Source: JBFWUW01 sp050247075 (lineage in GTDB: Bacteria; Planctomycetota; Planctomycetia; Pirellulales; JBFWUW01). From it: a DNA stretch of 64,000 nucleotides. The position numbers and the translations under genes were made by a program. This document shows, piece by piece, positions 1 to 8,325 of the stretch. The notes under the pieces were generated by a model, which had not been told where the DNA came from, ran no database searches, and saw nothing but the letters and a program-made list of their open reading frames with translations. The stretch lies in NCBI GenBank assembly GCA_050247075.1, contig JBFWUW010000028.1, positions 15,664 to 79,663 on the forward strand, given 5' to 3'. Numbering within the stretch: the stretch's first letter is position 1; every line of letters starts with the position of its first letter.

Positions 1-159
1 CAGCAGGTCACAGAGACCATTCGTTTGCATCCTCTGGCAGCAGACCGCCCAGTGCCTGGCGCTGACGATTCCGAACTGTTCGAAGTCCCGCACGTCGTCT
101 TCTTAAGCCGTGACCTACGGAGACTCGTCAGCGGTCTCGCTTCGGGAGATTCACGATGA
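1..159 (+). CDS. jetA: Wadjet protein JetA, C-terminal end (partial)
   Basis: The first reading frame is open from base 1 to a TGA at 157-159 and encodes the last 52 residues of a protein. The tail contains the segment SELFEVPHVVFLSRDLRRL. Its stop overlaps the jetB start codon (ATG at 156) in an ATGA arrangement, as expected for a translationally coupled jetA-jetB pair. JetA (DUF3375) is the kleisin-like subunit of the Wadjet condensin complex. The identification rests mainly on gene order, because too little sequence is present for a domain call. Confidence 0.65.
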   Translation, partial: QQVTETIRLHPLAADRPVPGADDSELFEVPHVVFLSRDLRRLVSGLASGDSR

Positions 160-767
160 CCGACATTCCCCTGAGTCATGAAGTGCCTGAGTTCCGCGAG
201 TTGGGCATTCCGGCGGTTCGCTTGCTTCAAGGCGTGCTCTACGCCGACGATGAGTCGGCCTGGGAAATCCTGTTGTCCTACGAATCGGACCTCATCGACT
301 ATTTCGCTCGGATCGGCTTGGCGGTAGTCATTGATCGATCCGAAGGGTTGGCCTATCTCCGGCAGTTCGGCGACGAAGAGCGACTGGGTGGCTATGAACG
401 ACTGCCGCGCCTGTTTCGCCGCACGCCATTGGGATATGACGCCACGCTGCTCTGCGTCCTGTTGCGCGAAGAGTATCGCCGGTTCGAGGACGAAGACTTG
501 GAGAACGAGCGCTGCGTCGTGGATGTGGAGACGTTGCTCGACGGCTGGAAGTCCTTCTTCCCGGCCGAGTCGGATGAGGTTCAATTGCGGAAGCGGTTGC
601 ACGCCATGCTGAAAAAGCTCGAAGAATTGAAATTCGTCACCAAATTTGAGTCGGACAACGCCGAGTGGGAAGTCCGCAAGATCCTCAAAGCCCGCCTGCC
701 CTTGGAGGAGCTCGAACTCCTCCGCGATCGGCTGCTTAGCGCGGAGCAAGGAAAACCCGCATGCTAG
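156..767 (+). CDS. jetB: Wadjet protein JetB (DUF4194, MukE/MksE-like)
   Basis: This acidic 203-residue protein matches the DUF4194 family in length and style, with winged-helix-like stretches and the segment RLPRLFRRTPLGYDATLLCV near its middle. JetB is the KITE subunit that binds the JetA kleisin and modulates the JetC motor of the condensin-like complex, which recognises and extrudes foreign circular DNA. The ATG at 156 overlaps the upstream jetA stop. The gene's own stop lies inside the first codons of jetC (7-nt overlap), so jetA, jetB and jetC are translationally coupled. An antisense or frame-shifted product is unlikely, because the frame continues a coherent defence operon. Confidence 0.85.
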   Translation: MTDIPLSHEVPEFRELGIPAVRLLQGVLYADDESAWEILLSYESDLIDYFARIGLAVVIDRSEGLAYLRQFGDEERLGGYERLPRLFRRTPLGYDATLLCVLLREEYRRFEDEDLENERCVVDVETLLDGWKSFFPAESDEVQLRKRLHAMLKKLEELKFVTKFESDNAEWEVRKILKARLPLEELELLRDRLLSAEQGKPAC

Positions 768-3700
768 AGGAACATCTCTTCGACCTTCGTCCGGAGCGAC
801 CAGGCTATCGTCTCCACCGACTGGAGGTCTACAACTGGGGCACATTTGACAGCACGTCAGGGCACGTTTACCGATTTGAGCCCGAGGGGCGCACTTCGCT
901 GCTGGTGGGTTGCAACGGGTCCGGCAAGTCAACTCTCGTCGATGCGGTCTTAACCCTGCTCGTGCCTTCGAACATCCGCAACTACAACGTCGCGGCCGGC
1001 GCCAAGAAGACCGAACGGAATGAGAAGAGCTACATTCGCGGGGCATTCGGTAGAGACAGCGACGATGCGCAATCCACGGTCATCAAGTATCTCCGGCCGC
1101 AGGGAAATAATCTGACCGCTCTGCTCGCCGTCTTTCGCGACGAGCAACTCGACCGGTCGTTTACCTTGTGCCAGGTGCTGTTCCTTTCCGGAGACGGATT
1201 CGACAAGGTATTTGCGATCGCCGATGAGGTACGTGACCTGAAAAACGATCTGACGGGTCTGAAGAGCTCCGAGCAAATCCGCAGCCACCTGCAGCGACTG
1301 GGCTACCAGACGACCAAGACGTTCATCGAGTACGACGGCTGGATCGCCAAGCGGACGGGGATGCGCAGCAAGGCGATGGATATGTTCAATCAGACGGTCG
1401 CCGTCAAGGACATCCATAGCCTGAATGAGTTCATCCGCAAGCACATGCTGGAGGGGCACGATTGGCGGGAAAAGGTGCAACCCCTGTTAACCCACTTCAG
1501 CGACCTCAGCTTGGCACATAAGGAACTGGTTCGCGCGCAGTTGGCCGAACAATTGCTGCTGCCCGTCGAATCCATCGGCGGGAATTACCGTCTGCAAGCC
1601 GGCGAACTGCAGGCCCTGGAACGTCGGCTCAAGGCTTCGGAGACATTCTTCGCCGTGGAAACACTGCGAATCTGCGAACCCGAGTTGGTCAATCGCCGCG
1701 TGGAACTGGCCACCGCGGTGACCACGCGGAACCGGCTGGCCGACGAATTGAAAGTCCTTTCCGAGCATATTCGCACACTGAAGAACGATATCGACCTGGC
1801 CGGAGGGCAGCGGCTGCGCGACATTCCGGGGTTGATCCGAGAAGAAATGATCGCGCGTGACGCCAAGGACCAAGCCTCCCAGCGCTATCACGGCCAACTC
1901 GGCAAATGCGGGATTCAGCAGCGGGTCGAAACTCCGGAGTTGTTTGCGACCATGCGCCAGCAGTTGCATGCCGACCTGGAAGCCACGCGGCAACGACTAG
2001 AGTCACTCGGCGAGGAGCACGAGGAGCAACTTGCCCAGCGCGCCGTCTGCAACCGACAAATCCAGGACGAGCAGTCCGAGTTGCAGATTCTCGGTCAGCG
2101 GCAAACCAATCTGACCTCGCACTTCACCTCGCTGCGCAGCCGGATTTGCGAAGACTTGCAGTTGGCTGAATCGGCCCTGCCCTTTGCCGCCGAACTGATT
2201 TCGGTGCTGCCGGAAGAGCGTCGCTGGGAAGCGTCCATTGAAATGGTACTGCGGTCGTTTGCCCTCAGCCTACTCGTTCCTGATCGGCTTTACCCGCGCG
2301 TCCGGGCCTACGTGGAACAGACTCGCATCGCCAATGAAAAGGGGGAAGGGCAGCGTTTGGTCTATCTCCGCGTGGGTCGCGCCGAGCCCGATGATGCACG
2401 GGGCGACCGCCTGCACGCACAGTCCATTATTCGCAAACTCAAGTTCCGCACCGGGCACGACCTGGCTCCCTGGGTGCGGGCGGAAGTCTTGCGCCGCTCG
2501 GATTTCCGCTGCTGCGACTCCATCGAACAGTTCAACGAGGTGGATCGTCTGGGATTGACCGAGAATCGGCACGTGAAGTTCGGTACCGATCGCCACGAGA
2601 AAGACGACCGGCCTCGGGCCGTGGATCCGCGCCACTTCGTGCTGGGATGGGACAATCGCGAGAAGCGACGATTGATGGCGGATCACTTGCGCTCGTTGCA
2701 GGCGCACCTGACGACTCTCGACCAAACATTGGCGGCTCAGCGTACGACCCTGGAGACTTTGCGAGCGCGGCAAGATGCCGCCAATCTCGCGCTGGAAACG
2801 ACGGATTTCGACTCGATCAACTTCCGCAAACATGCCGATGCGATCGCCGCCTTTCAACGCGAAAAGGCGGACTTGGAATCTACCAATGAAGCCGTCAAAT
2901 CGCTGCGAAAGACCCTCGATAAGGCTGAGCAGGATTTCCTTGCGATTACTACCGCTCGTGACGAGTCACTCAAGCGAGAGCAATCCCTGTCCGAGCAGAT
3001 TGGCAGGGAAGCCGAGCTGATTGAAACGGCTCGCAAGTCCGTTGCCAAGGCCAAGAGCGATGGTCTGTTTGATTTCCATGCAGGTGAGTTCCCGTCGATC
3101 GTCGAGTCGCTGGGCGAACCGGAATTATCCATCGCGGATCTCTTCATTCGCCACCAGCAATGGCCGGAGCGAACGCGGAAGACGATTGAAGCCCTTCGCG
3201 CCGAGCTCCAGCCCCTCAGCGAAAAGCTAATGGGGGCGATGAACAAGTTCCTGCGCGAGTTCAAGGAGGAGCAGGCCGACCTGGACGCCAGCGTGCAGAC
3301 TCTCGAAAGCTTTTTGCGGCTGCTTCACCAGATCCGCGAGGAAGACCTGCCGCGTCATGAGAAGAAGTTCAAGGATCGGCTCAATGACAAGGTGAGCCAG
3401 GAAGTCGCATTGCTCAATGGTGCGCTCCGGCAGGAATGCAAACACATCGAGGCAAAGGTGCGGCAACTCAATGTCGCACTCGCGTCTCTCGATTTTCAGA
3501 CCGAATCAAATGGTCAGCCGGCAACCTACATGAAGTTGGAGCCGCGGCAGGTCAATGATCGAGACATCGCTGAGTTTCGTCGCGCGCTGCGCGAGTGCCT
3601 CGATGAGTCTCTCGAAAACACCGAGGAGGCCAACGAGGCGCGGTTCTTGCGGATCAAGAAGCTCGTGGACCGCCTAGCGGACAAAGAGAACACTCGGTGG

Positions 3701-4192
3701 CGCGACAAGGTCATTGACGTTCGGTTCTGGTTTGATTTCGCCGCCCGTGAAGTCCAACGGAGCGATGGCAAGACCCGCAGCTATTACGAGGATAGCGCGG
3801 GGCAGTCCGGCGGCGAGAAGGCGAAGCTGGCTTTTACGATCCTGGTTGCAGCACTGGCCTACCAATTCGATATCGATCCCAGCGGCAAGACACCCGGACG
3901 ACTGCAGTTCGTGGTCGTCGACGAGATGTTCTCCAAGGTGGATGACCACAATGCTCAGTACGCCCTGAAGCTCTTCCAGCAATTCGGCCTCCAACTGCTG
4001 ATCGTCGCGCCGCTGGACGCCAAGGCTCGCGTCACCGAGTCTTTCGTGGATTGCTACCTGCACGCAGTAAAGGATGAGTCGACGCACCGTTCGGAACTGT
4101 ATAGCATGACAGCCCGCGAGTATGAGGACGTGCTGAAGGGCTTTCCAGCGAACGGCAAACCGGCCAAACCGCGAGCGCCAGTTGCCAAGTAG
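761..4192 (+). CDS. jetC: Wadjet protein JetC, SMC/MukB-like ATPase
   Basis: This 1143-residue SMC-type ATPase has a Walker A motif, GCNGSGKST, at residues 50-58. A long charged coiled-coil middle is followed near residue 1012 by the ABC signature-like QSGGEKAKL and near residue 1047 by the Walker B segment FVVVDEMFSKVDD. This split head with a central coiled coil is the MukB/MksB architecture. JetC powers loop extrusion in Wadjet, which leads to cleavage of closed circular plasmids by JetD. The ATG overlaps the jetB stop by 7 nt, and jetD follows 18 nt downstream. All motifs needed for ATP hydrolysis are present, so the protein looks functional. Confidence 0.93.
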   Translation: MLEEHLFDLRPERPGYRLHRLEVYNWGTFDSTSGHVYRFEPEGRTSLLVGCNGSGKSTLVDAVLTLLVPSNIRNYNVAAGAKKTERNEKSYIRGAFGRDSDDAQSTVIKYLRPQGNNLTALLAVFRDEQLDRSFTLCQVLFLSGDGFDKVFAIADEVRDLKNDLTGLKSSEQIRSHLQRLGYQTTKTFIEYDGWIAKRTGMRSKAMDMFNQTVAVKDIHSLNEFIRKHMLEGHDWREKVQPLLTHFSDLSLAHKELVRAQLAEQLLLPVESIGGNYRLQAGELQALERRLKASETFFAVETLRICEPELVNRRVELATAVTTRNRLADELKVLSEHIRTLKNDIDLAGGQRLRDIPGLIREEMIARDAKDQASQRYHGQLGKCGIQQRVETPELFATMRQQLHADLEATRQRLESLGEEHEEQLAQRAVCNRQIQDEQSELQILGQRQTNLTSHFTSLRSRICEDLQLAESALPFAAELISVLPEERRWEASIEMVLRSFALSLLVPDRLYPRVRAYVEQTRIANEKGEGQRLVYLRVGRAEPDDARGDRLHAQSIIRKLKFRTGHDLAPWVRAEVLRRSDFRCCDSIEQFNEVDRLGLTENRHVKFGTDRHEKDDRPRAVDPRHFVLGWDNREKRRLMADHLRSLQAHLTTLDQTLAAQRTTLETLRARQDAANLALETTDFDSINFRKHADAIAAFQREKADLESTNEAVKSLRKTLDKAEQDFLAITTARDESLKREQSLSEQIGREAELIETARKSVAKAKSDGLFDFHAGEFPSIVESLGEPELSIADLFIRHQQWPERTRKTIEALRAELQPLSEKLMGAMNKFLREFKEEQADLDASVQTLESFLRLLHQIREEDLPRHEKKFKDRLNDKVSQEVALLNGALRQECKHIEAKVRQLNVALASLDFQTESNGQPATYMKLEPRQVNDRDIAEFRRALRECLDESLENTEEANEARFLRIKKLVDRLADKENTRWRDKVIDVRFWFDFAAREVQRSDGKTRSYYEDSAGQSGGEKAKLAFTILVAALAYQFDIDPSGKTPGRLQFVVVDEMFSKVDDHNAQYALKLFQQFGLQLLIVAPLDAKARVTESFVDCYLHAVKDESTHRSELYSMTAREYEDVLKGFPANGKPAKPRAPVAK

Positions 4193-4210
4193 GAGTGCGA
4201 CCCCAACACC

Positions 4211-5374
4211 ATGATCACTCCCGATGGAGTTCGCCAGAAGGCTGAGCGGGCGTATTCCCGAATGCTCGATGCCTGGGCTGCGTGCGAACTGAATTCCTTT
4301 TTCCCGCTACGAATGCCGGCTGACTTGTCGCCGATCGCTGGCGATGTCCCGGGTACCATCGCGGCTGTCGAGCTATTACGAGCCAACTCAAAGGAGCAAT
4401 CCAGCCGAGGATATTCCATTCAGTGGAAACAAGTCCGTTCGCGCGACTTTGGCAACAACCTCTTTCCTGAGCGGATTGTGATTGATACTGCTGATGATCT
4501 GGTATCGCTGATTGGCAAGCAAAAGCACTTCTCCGCGACCTGCCGTGTTGCGGAACGCATCCGCGACCGTTTCCCTGCCCTATGTGGCTGGGTGAAAGCC
4601 AATATCCGCAGAATCGCCGACTGCGCCGAGCCGCTGGAAGGACTCCTGCGCGTGACGCAGTTCTTTTTGGAGCACCCCTGGCCTGATTGCTACGCGCGGC
4701 AGATTCCCGTGGCCGTCGATACCAAATTTGTCGAACGGCACGAGACCATACTTCGCCAATGGCTTGACGAATTGCTTCCTGGATCTGCCATCCAGGCCGA
4801 CGAATCAAAATTCGCATGGCGGTTTGGACTCCGAGACGGTCAACCATACACGACGCTGCGCACGCTCGATCCCATCCTCCAATCGGAGCTAGGGCTGCCG
4901 TATAATGAGCTGTCACTTCCATTGCGGACACTCGAAACGCTTGCCCTGCGCGACGCCACCGTCATCATTGTCGAGAATCAGCTAAATCTCTTGACCCTAC
5001 CGCAGATGACACGCGCCCTGGCCTTTCGCGGGGAAGGCAGGGCCGTCACCCGCCTCCGTCGGCTCCACTGGCTGATGGACAACAAAGTTCTTTATTGGGG
5101 CGACATTGATGTCGAAGGCTTTCAGATTCTCTCCAGCCTGAGAATGTTTTTTCCACATGTCCGCAGCATTCTCATGACCGACGCCGTTTTGCGAGATCAC
5201 AACGCTCTCGTCCTCGAAGGCAGCGGAGCGGCAGGTAGCGAGCCGAGAAACCTCGTCGACGATGAATTGGCCGCCTTTCGTCAGTGCCAGCGGCAAAACT
5301 GGCGGCTGGAACAAGAGCGGCTGCCGCAATCATACGTCGATGAAAAGTTGGAGGCGCTTGGCAGCCTCCCGTGA
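4211..5374 (+). CDS. jetD: Wadjet protein JetD, Toprim nuclease subunit
   Basis: This 387-residue protein follows the JetD plan: an N-terminal DUF3322-type region and a C-terminal DUF2220 Toprim-like domain. The acidic metal-binding residues are visible as the glutamate in VIIVENQLNLL (about residue 251) and the aspartates in YWGDIDVEGFQIL (about residue 295). In characterised Wadjet systems JetD cleaves circular DNA once the JetABC motor has extruded it. This is the fourth and last gene of the jet operon. The start ATG lies 18 nt after jetC, with an AGGAG sequence rather far upstream (near 4190), so initiation may depend on coupling. No truncation is seen. Confidence 0.9.
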   Translation: MITPDGVRQKAERAYSRMLDAWAACELNSFFPLRMPADLSPIAGDVPGTIAAVELLRANSKEQSSRGYSIQWKQVRSRDFGNNLFPERIVIDTADDLVSLIGKQKHFSATCRVAERIRDRFPALCGWVKANIRRIADCAEPLEGLLRVTQFFLEHPWPDCYARQIPVAVDTKFVERHETILRQWLDELLPGSAIQADESKFAWRFGLRDGQPYTTLRTLDPILQSELGLPYNELSLPLRTLETLALRDATVIIVENQLNLLTLPQMTRALAFRGEGRAVTRLRRLHWLMDNKVLYWGDIDVEGFQILSSLRMFFPHVRSILMTDAVLRDHNALVLEGSGAAGSEPRNLVDDELAAFRQCQRQNWRLEQERLPQSYVDEKLEALGSLP

Positions 5375-5488
5375 TGGCCGACAACATCCGCCGGCTGCCC
5401 AAGGATTGCGGCTAAACCGTCCTAAGGACGATAGGTTACATTCTCAAAATGGTGGTAGTGCCGCGACAAAGCGACCAAGGAGTTGGCT

Positions 5489-6148
5489 GTGGACGAACGG
5501 TATGTTTACCTGATCTTGCCGTACCTCACGTGCCGCCAGAGATTCCGTGTGCGGGGACTTGAATTCCGCAATAGTGAGGACCTATCCGACCTGCCTGGCG
5601 CCAGCAAGGAGCATCTTTCCACGCTGTGCGAGATGTTCTTCCTGCAGGAAAACGTGCGCATCAAGGGATTCGTGTGCGCAGCCCTGCAGTTGCCGCAGGA
5701 GGAAGCCGAAAGACGGCGACATTCTCGTCTTGTCTATGAGGCGCATCTGCTCATTGCATACCTCTACTCGTCTCCGCACCCCAGCGGCGGCGTCTTATTG
5801 CCGTTTGAAAGCTCATCTCTCTTCACCTTCAGCCTGGGGGACAGCCCGCCCGGATCGGGGAATGTCCCGAGCAGCCTAGTTTGGCAAGGCGAGCACTTGG
5901 CGGACCGCGTTAGCATCCTGGCCCCATCTGACAATCACAAGCATCCGGACTGGATTCCTGGCTACACGGGAACGCGAAATGAGAACGAGACGTTTTGGGT
6001 CGCCAGGGGCAGCCGCGTCTATCCTGAATCCGCGCACGTGGCGCTCAACTTCTCGCAGGAACTATCCTTCGACCTAGAGCGTTTCCTCGCGCAACCCGTG
6101 TGGTCAAAATACTCGAACGAGCGTTTTGACCGGTATTTTCCGAGGTAG
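5489..6148 (+). CDS. Unknown protein downstream of Wadjet
   Basis: I do not recognise this protein of about 219 residues. It is soluble, has no signal peptide or membrane segment, and is rich in aromatic residues and prolines. Its N-terminal section has a hydrophobic beta-rich start (VYLILPYLTC), and its C-terminal section contains tryptophan-rich motifs such as DWIPGY and NETFWVARGS. The GTG at 5489 was chosen because AAGGAG at 5477-5482 lies 6 nt upstream; a TTG at 5483 would be too close to that site. It lies 114 nt after jetD in the same direction. It may be a Wadjet accessory, an independent cargo gene or the first gene of another defence unit. Confidence 0.6.
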   Translation: MDERYVYLILPYLTCRQRFRVRGLEFRNSEDLSDLPGASKEHLSTLCEMFFLQENVRIKGFVCAALQLPQEEAERRRHSRLVYEAHLLIAYLYSSPHPSGGVLLPFESSSLFTFSLGDSPPGSGNVPSSLVWQGEHLADRVSILAPSDNHKHPDWIPGYTGTRNENETFWVARGSRVYPESAHVALNFSQELSFDLERFLAQPVWSKYSNERFDRYFPR

Positions 6149-6436
6149 CGAGCGCCTGATCGCCCCGAAACGCCGGCGACAGGAGCAACTATTGCCATTC
6201 TGTCGGGTGGAACGTGAAGGTGTTTTCATGTCATCACGCTGGGGATCGGCACAGCAAGTCGGCGACCTCGTACGTTTCGTTGGGCGACTCAGACAGATCA
6301 TGGCCACGTGTCGGAATCGTCGAACGCGGTGCGCCGCAATTAGGACGATCGGCACGAATGCTCGGCTCGCCGCCATTCGGACATCCGAATTTTGGCTTTC
6401 CATTCCCGGCAATCTCGCCCCGACGAGCCGATGTCG

Positions 6437-6480
6437 TGACGTAAGTTGGTTCTATCTAAATATTTGCGCGTCTTGCGTCA
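6437..6480 (+). promoter_or_regulatory. Inverted repeat and AT-rich spacer upstream of ku, possible operator/promoter
   Basis: TGACGTAAG at 6437-6445 is mirrored by CTTGCGTCA at 6472-6480 with one mismatch. The 26-nt spacer is AT-rich (TCTATCTAAATATT), unlike its surroundings. This is the expected position for a promoter and operator controlling ku-tnsABC-tniQ. The binding protein is unknown; the sigma-like protein at 13504 or TnsB are candidates by location only. Confidence 0.35.
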
Positions 6481-6530
6481 TCAATACATGAGGGCGATCC
6501 CTAGCCATTGGCCAAGGAATGCACTCCAGG

Positions 6531-6560
6531 CCGCACGATGCTGTTCGCAGCACCGTGCGG
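6531..6560 (+). promoter_or_regulatory. Strong hairpin with TTCG tetraloop in the ku leader
   Basis: CCGCACGATGCTG pairs with CAGCACCGTGCGG around a TTCG loop, with a single A/C mismatch in 13 bp. The T-rich stretch CCTGTTTTCGTTTCTT follows. It may be a terminator or attenuator located 50 nt before the ku start codon, limiting read-through into the transposition genes. Confidence 0.5.
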
Positions 6561-6609
6561 CCTGTTTTCGTTTCTTGGCATCCCCAATCACTTTCGGAGG
6601 TTTCTGCAA

Positions 6610-7470
6610 ATGTCAGCCACCGTACTTCTCGAAGCGGCGCGAGTTTCCGAACCTTTGGCTGCGCCGGCCAGCCGCGCCAGTTGGTGTGGTCAACTGCGTC
6701 TCGGCACGATCTGCGTACCCGTCAAAGCCTATGCGGCCATTGCCACTCCGCCCGATACGCCTTTGCGGCAACTACATGCTAGCTGCGGGCAACGGATCGA
6801 GTACCGTAAATGTTGTCCTCTGCACGGTGCCGTGCCGGCCGATGAAATCACCAAGGGTTACCCCTACCAACCGGACCAGTACATCGAAGTTTCCGAAACC
6901 GAGCTGGAGCATCTCCAGCCGGCCGACGAGAAGACGATTCACCTGAACCACTTCGTGGATCCTGCACGGCTTGATTTGGTGCTGTTTGCTGGACGAAGTC
7001 TATATCTGGCTCCCGCGAACCCAGCGGCACGCCGGCCTCTTGCGCTGGTCCATCAGGCACTCCAGCGCAGCGGCAAGTGGGCCATCGGCCGTGTCGTGTT
7101 CTCCGGCCGGTGGCAGCTTCTGGCTGCCCGTCCAGAGAAACAGGTGCTGCTGGTCCACACGCTGTATCACCCTAACTTGCGCCGAGCGCTGGTCCACGGC
7201 GAAGACACCGACGTCGAGATCGCTCAGCAAGAACTGCGCCCGCTGCTACGGATCATCGACGCGGCTCAGAAAGATATCCCTTGGCAGGAATATCAGGATG
7301 AATCGGAACGCCGCTTGACCGAACTCGTCGCAGCGAAGGTCAGCGCGGCGCAGAATCCTCGCGCCGCGCGTGCCAAGGGAAAACACCGCTCGGCCGCAGC
7401 TCGAACGAACGCATTGGTGGAACAAGCCGTCCCGAACGGTTCCTCCAGAACTCGTCGCAAGGCGGCCTGA
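6610..7470 (+). CDS. ku: Ku-family DNA end-binding protein
   Basis: The predicted 286-residue protein matches the bacterial Ku core. It has an N-terminal beta-barrel start (SWCGQLRLGTICVPVKAYAA), the FHQLH-like element LRQLHASCGQRIEY, the segment DEITKGYPYQPDQYIEV, and later GKWAIGRVVFSGRWQLLAARP. It ends in a basic C-terminal tail. Bacterial Ku homodimers ring DNA ends and recruit LigD for end joining; no ligD is visible in this window. The start ATG at 6610 has GGAGG at 6597-6601. Only 48 nt separate its stop from tnsA, so it is probably co-transcribed with the transposition genes. This is an unusual partner for a Tn7-like element. Identification is good; a role in transposition is inference. 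Confidence 0.88.
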   Translation: MSATVLLEAARVSEPLAAPASRASWCGQLRLGTICVPVKAYAAIATPPDTPLRQLHASCGQRIEYRKCCPLHGAVPADEITKGYPYQPDQYIEVSETELEHLQPADEKTIHLNHFVDPARLDLVLFAGRSLYLAPANPAARRPLALVHQALQRSGKWAIGRVVFSGRWQLLAARPEKQVLLVHTLYHPNLRRALVHGEDTDVEIAQQELRPLLRIIDAAQKDIPWQEYQDESERRLTELVAAKVSAAQNPRAARAKGKHRSAAARTNALVEQAVPNGSSRTRRKAA

Positions 7471-7518
7471 GGCTGCCTATCTTTATCCATTTCCATGTCT
7501 CCAACAGGAGAGACATTC

Positions 7519-8325
7519 ATGCCCGGCGAGAATCAACCGGCCCACCTTTCGACCTTCCGTCTACGGCGGCGGACACCGGGCTCCTTCCTCCTGGTTCCCT
7601 GCCTGAAACAAGGTCGCTCGATTCGGTGTCAGGGCCAGCTGGAGGCTGCAACTGCCGTCATCCTGGCCGCCTGCCCTCAGGTAGCGCACATCCAAGAGCA
7701 GCCTTTGACCATCTGGTATACCTGGCAAGGCGAAACAGAGCCTTTCCAAATCCAATTGCTCGACCACCCTCCTACCTCACCACGCCAACGTGAACCAGAC
7801 GCCGGCTCTAGTCATATCGTGCCAGATTTTCTCGTGGAGATGGCTAATAGTTGCAAACGGCTCGTGGAGGTCAAACCCTCCAGTCAACTCGCCAAGCCGC
7901 TCGTCCAGCGCAAGCTGGCAGTGGGCCGCTTGTTTGCTGCCCAGGAGGGTTGGACCTTTCACGTGGTGACGGAGAAGGAACTCTTTCATGGGCCGCTCCT
8001 CGACAATGTGCGGCTCTTGAATCGCTACCGCCAAGGTCGTTTCGATTCGACTCTGCTGGAACAACTTGTACTCCAAGTACCGCCTGGTGGGATCCGGCTT
8101 TCGGAATTGCTACCCGGTGACGGCTCGGCCCACCGCGCCTGTCTGAACATGCATGTCCTGCATCTTCTTTCCACAGGGCGGCTCAGCTTTGATCCCTACG
8201 CGCTTCCATTCAACGATCAAACCCTCGTCTTTCCCGGAGGTGCCATTTCATGGGACCCGTTCGACTCAGTGTGGGCACCGAATGGTTGCTCGACGGGCGG
8301 ACCTACCGGGTCGTCCGCCAGTTAG
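7519..8325 (+). CDS. tnsA: TnsA-like transposon endonuclease
   Basis: This 268-residue protein has the TnsA nuclease triad in order: Glu42 in QLEAATAVI, Asp103 in VPDFLV and Lys119 in LVEVKPS (with Glu117). TnsA cleaves the 5' ends of Tn7-type elements while TnsB cleaves the 3' ends, giving cut-and-paste rather than replicative movement. The start at 7519 is preferred over an in-frame ATG at 7495 because AGGAGA (7507-7512) precedes it. The last 76 nt overlap the start of tnsB in another frame, which is long for such an overlap and implies coupled expression. The C-terminal tail (serine/glycine-rich) may have little function. Confidence 0.85.
   Translation: MPGENQPAHLSTFRLRRRTPGSFLLVPCLKQGRSIRCQGQLEAATAVILAACPQVAHIQEQPLTIWYTWQGETEPFQIQLLDHPPTSPRQREPDAGSSHIVPDFLVEMANSCKRLVEVKPSSQLAKPLVQRKLAVGRLFAAQEGWTFHVVTEKELFHGPLLDNVRLLNRYRQGRFDSTLLEQLVLQVPPGGIRLSELLPGDGSAHRACLNMHVLHLLSTGRLSFDPYALPFNDQTLVFPGGAISWDPFDSVWAPNGCSTGGPTGSSAS

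Larger units (their letters stand above)
6149..6609 (+). other. 461-bp gap upstream of the ku-tns operon
   Basis: No convincing gene is present; short open frames here lack ribosome sites and family resemblance. The gap contains the inverted repeat at 6437-6480 and the UUCG hairpin at 6531-6560, both listed separately. If the transposon excluded the Wadjet genes, its left end would have to lie here, but no copy of the TGACAACCTTTATGTC-type site was found. Confidence 0.5.

Noticed and set aside
6126..6491. Small open frames between the unknown gene and ku
   Set aside because: They overlap each other in different frames, lack ribosome sites and show no protein-like pattern.
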